The translations under genes and the position numbers were made by a program. DNA of 64,000 nt from Tropicibacter naphthalenivorans. GTDB lineage: Bacteria > Pseudomonadota > Alphaproteobacteria > Rhodobacterales > Rhodobacteraceae. Shown here piece by piece: positions 1 through 8,779 of the stretch. The notes beneath the pieces are model-generated. The model saw only the letters and a program-made list of their open reading frames with translations. It made no database searches and had not been told where the DNA came from. The DNA is taken from the NCBI RefSeq assembly GCF_900176475.1, contig NZ_FWXX01000010.1, forward strand, positions 1 to 64,000, read 5' to 3'. Positions within the stretch are counted from its first letter, which is position 1. Every line of letters begins with the position of its first letter.

Positions 1-95
1 CGCGACCCGCTACGACAAAACCGCGGAAAGCTTCCTCGGCTTCATTGACATCACGTCGATCCGTCTCTGGATTCGCCATTTGTCAACATGACCTA
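1..95 (+). mobile_element. 3' end of an IS5/IS427-type insertion sequence (left copy, cut by window edge)
   Basis: These 95 bases are identical to 6450-6544, the 3' end of the complete element at 5690-6544. They encode the last residues of its transposase and the right terminal inverted repeat. The match stops exactly after the terminal CCTA, as expected for an element boundary with a TA target. The element lies in the same orientation as the second copy, so the two bracket the efflux operon at 436-4945. Confidence 0.9.
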
Positions 96-435
96 GGCTA
101 CATCAGCCCCATGGAGTTCGAAGCCCGCGCTATGCTAGCTTAACCCGATGTCCACGAAACCGGCAGCAGCTCATGATGAAGCATAACGACGCCACGCTTT
201 GATCGCAGCTCTATGTAAGCCATGTCAAAGGGCCAAGCTGTTCATCAGCCGTGGTGTGGCTGAAACCGCGCCTTGCCAGACGCAGGCCGAATCTCTTGCA
301 GCCCTTGCCCCCGACCCGCTCGAGCTGCGGCAAGAGCCTGACCGCAATCACCTGAACTTGGTGTTGGACCTCGCCGACCCTGACAAACCGCCGGGTTGGC
401 GCCCTGCCGATATGGTCGCAGACAGCTAGGCCGCC
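96..435. other. No recognisable gene; spacer between IS end and efflux operon
   Basis: Both strands carry short open frames of 60-76 codons here. None has a convincing ribosome binding site, a recognisable domain or a composition unlike a shadow frame. The stretch may be debris from an older rearrangement. I see no repeat, terminator hairpin with a T tract, or RNA gene in it. Confidence 0.4.
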
Positions 436-1908
436 TCAACCTCCCGCGATCTGGCCGCTGGCAAAGGCCAGCATCGCGGCCGATGATCGGATGGCATGAC
501 GCGCCTCGACCTCGGCGATCTGCGCATCATAGAGCAGGCGCAGCGCCGTATCGACCTCGCGCACTGTCAGCAACCCCTGATCGGCCATCGAGCGTGCGGA
601 GTCATAGGTCACACGCGAGGTGCGGACCAGATCACCCGCCGCCTGATTGGCGGCCAAAGCCGCCTTCAGCGCCTCATAGGCGGCTATGATTTCACCCTCT
701 GCGCTGCTGCGCAGGTATTCGGCCTGCGCCAGAGCGGCATTGTGGTCGGCCTGCGCCGCCTTAAGCCGCATGGCGCGGGCATTGCCGTCCCAGATCGGGA
801 TGTTCACGCCGACAAAGACCCCGCCGAAATCGCGGTCGCTGGCATGGTCCAGCCCGACCGGCACCCGGTCATCGCTCAGTTGGCCCGAGGTCCAGCGATG
901 GCCGAGCGCGGCGCTGGCGACGATCTGCGGCCGGAACGAAGCCTCGACCAAGGCCACATTCGCCTCGCTGGCGCGGGCGCGGGCAAAGGCGGCCTGCAGA
1001 TCGGGGCGGCGCGAGAGCGTATCGGCAAGGAAGCGGTTCAGCTCGGCCGGGGGCCGCGCGGGCAGGGCCAGCGTGTCGCTCGGATTGATGCCGATGCGTG
1101 TCGCGGGCGACAGTCCGGTCAGGGTGGCCAGCCGGACGTTGGCGGCGGCGGTTTCCGCCTCGGCGCGGGTCAGGTCAAAGCGCGCCTGCGAGACCAGTTG
1201 CCCGGCCTGCGCCTCTTCGGTGACGGTCGCCAGCTCCTGCGCGCGCCGCGCCTGCGCCATGGCGGCGATCTCGTGCGCGGCGCTCAGACGGGCGCGCTGG
1301 ATGCCCTCGCGCGCCTGCGCCGCCTGCAGGTCGTAATAGGCCTGCGTGACATTGTGGATCAGAAGTTGATGCACGCCGGTGAAGGCGACATTGGCGGCAA
1401 AGGACAGCTCTTCGGCCCCGGCGCGGGCAGCATCGCGGCGGCCAAAGTCGAACAAAAGCCAGCGGACCGAGACCGATGCCGTGGTCACTCCGATATCGCC
1501 GGTGACATTGCCCTGCGGCAAAAGCCCCAGCCCGTCCTCGATCCCCGCCCCTTCGGCACGCTGCCAGCCGGTGAGGATCTGCGCCGAGATCTGCGGCAGA
1601 TAGCTCGCCTCGACCAGCCCGACCGCGGCGGCGGCCTGCCGCGTCCGCTCCCATGCGGCGCGGGTCTCGGGATTGTTGCGCTGCGCCATATCGATCAATG
1701 TCGCCAAGGCATAGGTCTGGCCGGGCTGCGCGCTTGGGCGCGGCGCGGCATCGGCCATGACCCGGCTGTCCGGGGCTAGCAGGAACCCGCTCTGCCCCGG
1801 CGGCGGCGCATCAGGCGAGGCCGGGGCCAGCGACGCGGTATCCGGCGGCGCGCAGGCTGTCAGCATGACCAGCCCGCAGGCCAGAAGGGCATTATGCGGC
1901 TTGGACAT
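436..1908 (-). CDS. Outer-membrane efflux lipoprotein (NodT/OprM-type TolC family)
   Basis: A 490-residue outer-membrane factor that would form the exit duct of a tripartite efflux pump. The N-terminus carries a lipoprotein signal ending in the lipobox LTAC, followed by a Pro/Ala linker. The body has two similar helical halves, each with the Ala/Glu/Arg-rich coiled-coil character of TolC-type proteins and segments such as RRPDLQAAFARARASEAN that are typical of the family. I chose the ATG at 1908 because the signal peptide starts there and AGAGGA lies upstream; the open frame itself runs further 5'. It overlaps the 3' end of the FUSC gene by 17 bp and is the last gene of the operon. Confidence 0.9.
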   Translation of the reverse strand: MSKPHNALLACGLVMLTACAPPDTASLAPASPDAPPPGQSGFLLAPDSRVMADAAPRPSAQPGQTYALATLIDMAQRNNPETRAAWERTRQAAAAVGLVEASYLPQISAQILTGWQRAEGAGIEDGLGLLPQGNVTGDIGVTTASVSVRWLLFDFGRRDAARAGAEELSFAANVAFTGVHQLLIHNVTQAYYDLQAAQAREGIQRARLSAAHEIAAMAQARRAQELATVTEEAQAGQLVSQARFDLTRAEAETAAANVRLATLTGLSPATRIGINPSDTLALPARPPAELNRFLADTLSRRPDLQAAFARARASEANVALVEASFRPQIVASAALGHRWTSGQLSDDRVPVGLDHASDRDFGGVFVGVNIPIWDGNARAMRLKAAQADHNAALAQAEYLRSSAEGEIIAAYEALKAALAANQAAGDLVRTSRVTYDSARSMADQGLLTVREVDTALRLLYDAQIAEVEARHAIRSSAAMLAFASGQIAGG

Positions 1909-3444
1909 GATCGTCCTCTTTCGCGTGGCTCTGTCTGAGATAAAAGTACAGCTGAGCCGTGGCCTCGGCAAGTTCCTGCGCCAGCCCCGGTTGCCGCTCA
2001 AGGACGGCCAGCCCGGCCAGTCGCCGCGCGCGGGCCAGAGGTTCGCGCAGCCGCGCCACTTCACGGCCATTGGTGGCGGGCGGGTTTGATGCGAGGGCCG
2101 CAGACAATTCCGCCAAAGCCGCCTGCGCATCATCGCGCGCATGGACCGGCCAAAGTGCGGTGAAGACAAACCAGACAACCGCGCTGCCGAACAGGATGCC
2201 GATGATCCGGCTCAGGCTCGCGTCGATACTCGCCGGGGGTGAGAACCCGGCCAGCACTACCAGATAGAAGCAAAGCGCCATCTGCCATCCGGCATAGGAC
2301 ACCCGCTCGCCGCCCAAGGCGATCCAGGCTGCGACGAAGGTGACGGCGCCGGTGACGATCAGCAAATGGCCGATATCGGTCATCCACGGCATCAAAAGCG
2401 TCATCACCAGAATTCCGGCGACCGCGCCGATCAGGCAACCGATCAGCCGCAGGGCCAGCCGGTGATGCGTCTCGCCGCGCGAGCCGAGGGCCACATAGAA
2501 CACAGTGATCATCGCCGTATGGATCGAAAAGAGGTTGAAGGCCGCGTAAAAGCCATAGGTGATCAGGACGGCGACAAGGCACTTCAGTGCGAAGCGCAGG
2601 TGGCGCGGATCGCTGAAGGCATCTGCCCGGAAGAGCGGCGCCTTCTCGGGCGCTGACGACCCGGAGGATGCGCGGGGAACGGCACCCGCCTCGGCCAGAG
2701 CCAGCCGGAAGTAGCTGTCGTCATCGGCGCGGGCGAGAGCCTCGGCATCGGCCCCCGTGCCGCGCCAAGGATGCGGGCGAACTTCAACCACTCGTCGCTG
2801 CGCGCCAGCCCCTCGTCCAGAAGCCTCTGCGCCTCGGGCGTATGGGGCACGTCACTGGCGGCCTCTCGCCGTGCGATCTGGCGGCGCAACAGCACTTCGG
2901 GCCGGACACCGGCCAAAGCTGCCCAGACCGCCATCAGCCCCAGTGGCAGGACCAGCACCACCCACATCCAGCGCATCGCCTGCGACATGAGTTCTGGCAC
3001 CGGGATCAGATCGACCAGCGTCAGCATGAAGGCAAAGACAAATCCCGCCGTCGCCGCCAGGGGACCAAGCCGGCTGGCCTGCGACAGGAACATGCCGAGA
3101 AAGGCAAAGCCGGCGATGGCGGCCAGCCGCAGCATAGGATCGCCCATCACCGCATTCAAGAGGGGGATCGCCAGGAGGATCGCCAAAGTCGCGGCGGCGC
3201 TCAGCCGGACAGCGGTCATGATGCTGTCACCTGCGTTGTCGCGGTGGGCGAAGAACAGGATATAGCAGGAGAGCGCCGCCTCGGGCACCCGCATCGCCAT
3301 GGCGAGAAACACCGTCACCATCACCAGCCCGGTCAGGGTCAATGCCCCGCGCAGCCGATCCGCCCGATCCTCGCGCGCGATGCGTTCTGCGAATGTCTCG
3401 GGCGGGGTGGTGATGGCAGGGGCAATGGCGGTGGCAACGCTCAT
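1892..3444 (-). pseudogene. FUSC-family (AaeB/MdtO-like) efflux protein, broken by a one-base deletion
   Basis: Inner-membrane protein of the fusaric acid resistance/aromatic acid exporter family, with two blocks of transmembrane helices separated by a soluble region. The first frame starts with ATG at 3444, overlapping the HlyD stop in an ATGA, and stays coding until ILGAARG. There it loses frame at a run of five G (plus strand C5 at 2752-2756). The next frame continues without a gap in similarity (ADAEALARADDDSYF) through the second membrane block to 1892. One extra G would restore about 517 residues, shorter than AaeB or MdtO. This may be a real mutation or an assembly error; the intact downstream gene argues that the operon was recently functional. 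Confidence 0.75.
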
Positions 3445-4730
3445 TGGCCGGTGCCGCTTTCCCCGACGGCGCCTTCCTCTGGCCCGATGATGCGGACCGA
3501 GACCGAAGCGCCCAGCCGCACCAGCCCTTCCGGCGGATGCTCCAGCTCGATCTCGACCGGAAAGCGGCGGGCGGCGCGCACCCAGTCCAGCTTGCTGGCG
3601 ACCAAGGGCAGGCCCAAAAGCTGCGCCTCTTCCGAGGACCGCACGCCCCAGCCGATGCCACCGACCACGCCCTCGATCATCAGATCCGGCGCGGCCAGCA
3701 GGAACACCCGCGCCCGGTCGCCGATGCGGATGTTCGGCAGGTCGGTTTCGCGGAACAAGGCGCTTACCCGCCAATGGCTGTCGTCGATCAGCGAGAACAG
3801 CGTGACGCCCGAGACCACGAATTCGCCCGCCGTGAGCGTCATCCCCGCCAGCACACCGTCGGTCGGGGCACGCACCTCGGTACTGCGCAGGTTGCGCTCG
3901 GCCAAAGCAACCGAGGCGCGGGCGACATCGACCTGTGCGCGGCGGGTGTCCAGCGTGCCGACAAAGGCGTCTGTCCCCTGCGCATGGCTTTGCGACTGCG
4001 CCAAGGTGACCGTGGCATCGCGCAAGGCGGTCCGCGCGGCATCGACCTCTTGCGCAGTGACATAGCCCTGCGCCAGCAAGGGTTCGAGCCGGTTCAAGGT
4101 CTGCTGCGCCAGTTCCAGATTGGCGGTGGCGCGCTCGATCTGGCTGTTGGCGACATCGGCGTTGGATTGTTGCAGCGCCAGATTGCCCTCGCCCTGCCGC
4201 AGCTCGGACTCTGCCGCGGCCAATGCCGCGCGCGCCTGATCGAGTTCCAGTTGATAGGGCTCGGGGTCGATGCGGAACAGCAGATCACCTGCGGCGACCC
4301 TGGCGCTTTCGCTGACGGCGACCTCGATCACCAGACCGGGCACGATGGCGGAAATGCCGGTGACCGGGGCACTGATCTCAGCGGCATCGGTCGAGGGGTG
4401 GCTGGCCGATTGCCGCCATGCCCAGACGGCGGCAGCGGCGGCGGCGAGAGCCGTCACGAGGACCACAAGGCGAAGGATAGCGCCGACCCAGGGGCGCGGA
4501 ACTGGCGAAGGCGTCTCCGACCGTGACGGCGTGACCTCCGCCGATTGAGACGGCGAAGCCCGGCCATCATCCTGATCCGTCGATACGGCAGGACCGGCAC
4601 TGACCTCGGGCGGGTGCTCCACGGGGTCCGGAAGTGCAGTGCCGGCAACACCCTTGCTATCAGCTGTGGCATTTGCCTCCGGCACCGGAGCGGTGACCTG
4701 CGGCTTGGGCTCGTCCTGCGCGGCGCTCAT
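3441..4730 (-). CDS. HlyD/EmrA-type membrane fusion protein
   Basis: A 429-residue periplasmic adaptor linking the FUSC inner-membrane protein to the outer-membrane lipoprotein. An unusually long Pro/Glu/Ser-rich cytoplasmic tail of about 80 residues precedes one transmembrane helix (LRLVVLVTALAAAAAAVWAW). A split biotinyl-lipoyl-like domain with APVTGISAIVPGLVIEVAV, a long alpha-helical hairpin rich in Gln/Ala/Leu, and a beta-barrel with VRAPTDGVLAGMTLTAGEFV follow. The ATG at 4730 overlaps the stop of the small upstream gene, and its own stop overlaps the FUSC start, so the operon is translationally coupled. The substrate cannot be told; relatives export aromatic acids or amphipathic drugs. 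Confidence 0.9.
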   Translation of the reverse strand: MSAAQDEPKPQVTAPVPEANATADSKGVAGTALPDPVEHPPEVSAGPAVSTDQDDGRASPSQSAEVTPSRSETPSPVPRPWVGAILRLVVLVTALAAAAAAVWAWRQSASHPSTDAAEISAPVTGISAIVPGLVIEVAVSESARVAAGDLLFRIDPEPYQLELDQARAALAAAESELRQGEGNLALQQSNADVANSQIERATANLELAQQTLNRLEPLLAQGYVTAQEVDAARTALRDATVTLAQSQSHAQGTDAFVGTLDTRRAQVDVARASVALAERNLRSTEVRAPTDGVLAGMTLTAGEFVVSGVTLFSLIDDSHWRVSALFRETDLPNIRIGDRARVFLLAAPDLMIEGVVGGIGWGVRSSEEAQLLGLPLVASKLDWVRAARRFPVEIELEHPPEGLVRLGASVSVRIIGPEEGAVGESGTGQ

Positions 4731-4945
4731 CCATAGCTCCCGATCCAGAGGTAATTCATGCCGATACCGGCCAAGAGGGCCACGGCGGGATAGAAGACGG
4801 CGGCGGCTGGCAGATGCCGCGACAGGCCAGTCAGCACGAGGATCTCGCGCAGGATCAGCGCCACACCGACCCCGGCCAGCGCCGCAAAGATCCAGACCGG
4901 AAAGGACGAGCCGAACAGGCCGATGATGGTCGCGCGCGGGGTCAT
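4727..4945 (-). CDS. Small two-helix inner-membrane protein (DUF1656/YtcA-like)
   Basis: A 72-residue protein with two hydrophobic helices and little else. Tiny membrane proteins of the AaeX (DUF1656) or YtcA kind regularly open aaeXAB- and mdtNOP-like operons, and this one is first in an HlyD-FUSC-outer-membrane-factor operon, so the assignment rests on size, topology and context. A strong Shine-Dalgarno sequence, GGAGGTG, lies 4 bases before the ATG. The upstream DNA is only about 100 bp long before the remains of a transposase, so the native promoter may have been replaced. Confidence 0.7.
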   Translation of the reverse strand: MTPRATIIGLFGSSFPVWIFAALAGVGVALILREILVLTGLSRHLPAAAVFYPAVALLAGIGMNYLWIGSYG

Positions 4946-5046
4946 CTGGCACCTCCAAACATGGTCTTAGCCGTTGTCCGTCGTCGAATGATTTGGAACA
5001 GCCGCGCTGATTTTGTAGCGGATGGCTTGGGCTCATCGGTTTCAGA

Positions 5047-5690
5047 CTATGCCACTTGACGCTGGTGGTTCAAGCGGCGGTTTTGGATGGTCTGCTGTTT
5101 GATGCGCCTCCTTTCAGCCAAGATGGTTTCACCGCGACCAAAGTAGACGTCAGCTGGGGTTGTGCAGAACCTTGGCGCTGTCGCAGCCTGACGCTGCCAA
5201 AGCGATGTCGAGCGTGTCGGTGACATCCACGGCCCGCATGTTGCCGCATAGCTTCCAGCCGATGACATAACGGGAGTAGTCGTCGAGGATCGTGGACAGG
5301 TAGAACCAGCCCCAGCCGACGACTTTCAGATAGGTGAAGTCAGTCTGCCACATCTGGTTTGGCGCCGCAGTCTTGTCTTTGAACTCATCGGCCGCCTTGA
5401 TGACGATGTAGGCCGGGCTGGTGATGAGGTCGTGCGATTTGAGCAGCCGGTAGACAGAAGCCTCTGAGACAAAATACTTTTCTGTGTCAGTGAACCGGAC
5501 CGCCAGTTCGCGCGGCGACAGCTCGGGCTCCTCAAGCGCCAGCGCCACGATCCGATCCCGAACCGCATCGGGGATGCGGTTCCAGACCCGGGAAGGGGAA
5601 GATGGCCTGTCCTCCAACCCCTCGGGCCCATGTTCGACGAAGCGATCATACCACCGGTAAAACGTGGTGGGTGGGATGCCGATCTTGGCT
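5047..5690 (-). pseudogene. Decayed rve-type (IS3/IS481-like) DDE transposase
   Basis: The frame from about 5690 down to 5160 encodes a helix-turn-helix/linker region and the first part of an rve catalytic core, with WQTDFTYLKVVGWGWFYLS holding the first catalytic Asp and ILDDYSRYVIGW after it. At 5155-5165 the frame breaks: KVLHNP is joined directly to the normal C-terminus TPADVYFGRG...NRRLNHQRQ. The middle of the core, including the DNG and Glu motifs, is therefore deleted. The N-terminus is cut by the IS5-type element, whose terminal repeat supplies the apparent first codons. The far side of that element does not continue the gene, so further rearrangement took place. Confidence 0.85.
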
Positions 5691-6544
5691 AGGACGTGTT
5701 GACAAAAGGGATTCACATCGGGCTTTGATCATGATTCAAGCTGGCATCTGCGATGGAGGCCAGTTTGGCACGAGCCCTTATGTCGGACGAGGAATGGGCG
5801 TTCTTTGAGCGCTTCATCTTCGCTGTCCGCGCCCCGAACGGGCGCAAACCCACCAACCACCGCCTCGTTCTTGATGGAATTTTCTGGATTGCCCGAACCG
5901 GGGCACCATGGCGCGATCTTCCCGGGGAGTTCGGCAAATGGTCGAGCGTCTATCGGCAATTCCGGCGCTGGACGTTGGCAGGGCTCTGGGAGGACATCAT
6001 GGAGGCCCTGAACCAGAGCGGATCCGTGCCAAGTGCCCTGCAGATGATCGACAGCACCGTGATCCGCGCCCACCATCAGGCAGCGGGCGCTAAAGGGGGA
6101 CTCCGCGACAGGGTTTCGGCCGTTCTCGAGGTGGCTTTACGACCAAGATCCACCTCCTCGTCAATGCACACGGGCTTCCCATGAGGACAGAGATTACGCC
6201 AGGCCAGACGTCAGACTATCTCGGCTTCGATCTGGTGATGGCGGATAATCTGCCCCGCCCGAGTGTGCTGCTCGCGGATCGCGGCTACGATGCAGACAAG
6301 ATCAGAGACGGCATGGAGGGGCGCAACGTCCTGCCCGTGATACCGATGCGCAAGTCTCGCAAGAAGCGGATTGGTGTCGATCGCTCCCTGTATCGCCTGC
6401 GTAATCTGGTCGAACGCTGCTTCAACAAACTCAAAAACGCCAGGCGTGTCGCGACCCGCTACGACAAAACCGCGGAAAGCTTCCTCGGCTTCATTGACAT
6501 CACGTCGATCCGTCTCTGGATTCGCCATTTGTCAACATGACCTA
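5690..6544 (+). mobile_element. IS5-family (IS427-type) insertion sequence, complete copy
   Basis: Terminal inverted repeats are visible: TAGGACGTGTTGACAAA at the left, and TAGGTCATGTTGACAAA read inward from the right. The outermost TA on each side is probably the duplicated target, leaving an element of about 851 bp. It carries one transposase split over two frames. The 3' 95 bases are duplicated exactly at 1-95. The element has inserted into the transposase remnant at 5047-5690. Confidence 0.9.
5753..6540 (+). CDS. IS5-family transposase made by -1 frameshifting
   Basis: The first frame (ATG 5753, or ATG 5780 giving MSDEEWAFF) encodes the DDE N-terminal half, with WIARTGAPWRDLP and QMIDSTVIRAHHQAAGAKG. 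It loses family similarity after the run AAAGGGGG at 6092-6099. Slipping back one base there gives KGGTPRQGFGRSRGGFTTKIH, the sequence expected of the family, and enters the second frame. That frame holds the second Asp (LADRGYDAD) and the Glu region (YRLRNLVERCFNKLK) and ends at 6540. The fused product would be about 262 residues. This is the standard programmed frameshift of IS427-group elements, so the gene is probably intact rather than broken. Confidence 0.85.
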
Positions 6545-6640
6545 AGACTGATCTCGTGCAAGCGGGAAGCAAGATTCAGATCCCAAGAGGCATTCGATTA
6601 ACACAGATGCTATTACAAGTACCCTGAAAAGGAGACGCAA

Positions 6641-7087
6641 GTGACCGCCCAATTCCCAGAGAAGATCATCTACCAAGGCGAGGAGCTCGCGATGTGCACC
6701 GAACCTCTGGAAGACTATTTTTCGAAGGGCGGTATCAGACCGTGTTTCCGACGCTCCAGCACGGCCCTTTGGCGCCGGTATATCGGCAGTTGGGAAATCG
6801 TGGATGACCGGCTGTATCTGACCGGCCTTGAGGCATGGCTCGAAGACGGAACCAAGGCGACAACGGCAATGATCTTTCCCGCTTTCCCCGACAAGATTTT
6901 CGCTCAATGGTACTCAGGTCAATTGCGTATCCCGCAAGGCGAGTTGGTCGAGTATATCCACATGGGCTATGGAAGTACCTACGAAAGAGACTTGCTTCTG
7001 GAAGTGCGATGCGGCGCCGTGGTCGAAACCTCTGTGCGGCACAACGACGTTTTGGCATCCGACGGCGATGACGGGCTGCCGTTCTGA
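6641..7087 (+). CDS. Hypothetical protein, 148 residues
   Basis: The frame begins with GTG at 6641 behind AAAAGGAG with good spacing, so translation is plausible. The protein is soluble, rich in Trp/Tyr/Glu, with no signal peptide and no membrane segment. The central part (WEIVDDRLYLTGLEAWLEDG) looks like antiparallel beta strands. I do not recognise the family. It stands alone between the IS5-type element and the 3' end of the secretion operon, which points to accessory DNA. Confidence 0.6.
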   Translation: MTAQFPEKIIYQGEELAMCTEPLEDYFSKGGIRPCFRRSSTALWRRYIGSWEIVDDRLYLTGLEAWLEDGTKATTAMIFPAFPDKIFAQWYSGQLRIPQGELVEYIHMGYGSTYERDLLLEVRCGAVVETSVRHNDVLASDGDDGLPF

Positions 7088-7318
7088 AGTGATGTTTGTT
7101 CGTCGTGCCTATAGTGGTGCTTCTGGATTGCTGACGTCGCAGGTTTTGCAGAATTAGGATGAACTTCGGACCACCTAGCTTCCACGGGACTTGCAAACGC
7201 AAGCGCCGCCTCGGCGGGTGGCGCATAAGCTGCTGATAAAAGAAAGATTTTTTACGGGAGGAGGGTTTTAACCTACGACCTTCCGGCTATGAGCTTGAAG
7301 GATCATTTCACTCTATGC

Positions 7319-8344
7319 CTATCTTCCCAATCGCTTTGCCCTCTCCGCCATCCTGACCACCTGCGCACTCGCCTTCGCCGCAGCGCTCTTTACCGCGGCA
7401 GGAGCCTGCACAGTCCCACGTCCAATTGCCTCACCTGTCGTGAGCGCCCCGATCCGCGCCCTGCCCTGGACACCAGATGTGTTAGCCAGCCCTCGTAGCA
7501 CCCCGGCGGACCCGCTGACGATCGCTGGTGCCGCCGCAACCATTAGGTTTCCCGAGATGCCGCGAACGATCAGGGGTGTTGCTGCCACAAACCCCTTGGC
7601 CAGGAAAACCATGACGAAGAACGGCACGAGCGATCCGATGTTGGTTGCCGAGTTCGGATCACCGAGCTGGGCGAGCAGCGAATTCGCCATGCCGACGACG
7701 GTAGAGAACATTGCTGCGATTACGATGGGGTAGAAGGCATAGCTGACTGTCGTCGAGACCCATCTGTGGAAGAAATCTTTGGTCGCGTCAAAGAGCGACA
7801 GTGCGATCATGATCGGAGCGAGGCCAAGCATGAGTGTCAGCATCATCTTGGCGAATATGAGGACGATGCCGGTCATGAAGCCGAGAAGGCTGAGGAGCAC
7901 CAGACCAATGCCGCCGAGGATCGCTCCGGTCATCCAGTTGAGGTTGTTGCCGATAGCGTTAAGGTATTGGCTGAACTCTGTAATCAGTCGGTCGAATTCG
8001 GCTGCGAAATAGGTAGCGCCCGCCCCGCCGCCCCCGACTGATGAAATCAGTGCGCCCGCCACATAGTCGAGCCCACCAATGACTGCATTTGCGACAGCGT
8101 TGAAGTTGGCCCAGTTGAAAGCGAAGACCCCTATCAGCATCAGCTTGATCAGGTACCAGAAGAAACTTGCCCCATCGATGCTGCGGAACTGGAATGCCAT
8201 GTTGATGCAGACGCCGATCAGCGAAAGCGTGACCATCAGCAGGACGATCGTGCCGGTATTGCTTGCCACGGCCCCGAACTGGGACTCGGCCGCATCGGCC
8301 AGGAAGCCGTCGGCGGTTCCAACCATCCAGCTGACGATGCTCAT
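7319..8344 (-). CDS. virB6: VirB6-like polytopic inner-membrane protein of the T4SS
   Basis: A 341-residue membrane protein with an N-terminal periplasmic segment, a cluster of five or more hydrophobic helices (including TGTIVLLMVTLSLIGVCIN and LVLLSLLGFMTGIVLIFAKM) and an Ala/Arg-rich cytoplasmic tail. This is the VirB6/TrbL pattern, and these proteins line the inner-membrane part of the DNA or protein translocation path. The segment FAKMMLTLMLGLAPIMIAL is very similar in character to VirB6 cores. Its start codon overlaps the stop of the preceding gene (TAATG). It is the last gene of the operon, unlike Agrobacterium, where virB6 lies before virB7-B10. Confidence 0.85.
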   Translation of the reverse strand: MSIVSWMVGTADGFLADAAESQFGAVASNTGTIVLLMVTLSLIGVCINMAFQFRSIDGASFFWYLIKLMLIGVFAFNWANFNAVANAVIGGLDYVAGALISSVGGGGAGATYFAAEFDRLITEFSQYLNAIGNNLNWMTGAILGGIGLVLLSLLGFMTGIVLIFAKMMLTLMLGLAPIMIALSLFDATKDFFHRWVSTTVSYAFYPIVIAAMFSTVVGMANSLLAQLGDPNSATNIGSLVPFFVMVFLAKGFVAATPLIVRGISGNLMVAAAPAIVSGSAGVLRGLANTSGVQGRARIGALTTGEAIGRGTVQAPAAVKSAAAKASAQVVRMAERAKRLGR

Positions 8345-8763
8345 TACCAGTTGCCTTGCGCTTCGCAGATATCCTGGACGGCGCGGGCGATCTGGTTCTG
8401 TTCGTTGCGGAGGGCCAATTGGGCTTGAGTATGCTCCGCTTGGGTGTTGCTCGCGAACTGTTCCTCGTACTCGCTCGAAGCGGCATCCCAAGACGGGAAG
8501 CGCACATCACAGCCGCAATCGCCACTTTCGTTGATCGTCTCCCATGACCGCAACTCGTAGAGACGCATCAACGTCAGCACCTTGTAGGCTTCCCGCGGAT
8601 TGATTTCGTCCATCCAGGTCGGGCGCGCCGGACGATCGTTGCAAATCCGGTACTTTTGAGGCGACATATCGACCGTGAGATCGTTTGAGACCTGAGGCGA
8701 AGTCTGCGCCACAAGGGGGCCCGCCAAGGCGGCAAGCATGAGTGTGAGAATTGGTTTTCGCAT
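8344..8763 (-). CDS. Exported Cys-containing protein of the T4SS operon, function unknown
   Basis: A 139-residue protein with a clear signal peptide (MRKPILTLMLAALAGPLVAQ) and five cysteines in the mature part, including a CGC motif. The C-terminal half is Gln/Glu-rich and probably helical. It sits between virB11 and virB6 with a one-base overlap to virB6. That position and the periplasmic address suggest an accessory or assembly factor of the secretion channel. I recognise no characterised family. Confidence 0.7.
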   Translation of the reverse strand: MRKPILTLMLAALAGPLVAQTSPQVSNDLTVDMSPQKYRICNDRPARPTWMDEINPREAYKVLTLMRLYELRSWETINESGDCGCDVRFPSWDAASSEYEEQFASNTQAEHTQAQLALRNEQNQIARAVQDICEAQGNW

Positions 8764-8779
8764 CTGGGGGGTTCCTTTT

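Noticed and set aside
496-1779. Long plus-strand open frame (427 codons) opposite the outer-membrane lipoprotein gene
   Set aside because: It is the antisense shadow of a clearly coding GC-rich gene; Arg/Gly-rich composition, no domain and no ribosome binding site.
2668-4065. Plus-strand open frame of 465 codons opposite the FUSC/HlyD genes
   Set aside because: Low-complexity Arg/Gln/Pro translation mirrors the coding strand; no recognisable motif.
7200-7225. GC-rich hairpin GCGCCGCC...GGCGGGTGGCGC as terminator of the T4SS operon
   Set aside because: Stem pairing is imperfect and no T tract follows on the minus strand, so I could not support it as an intrinsic terminator.
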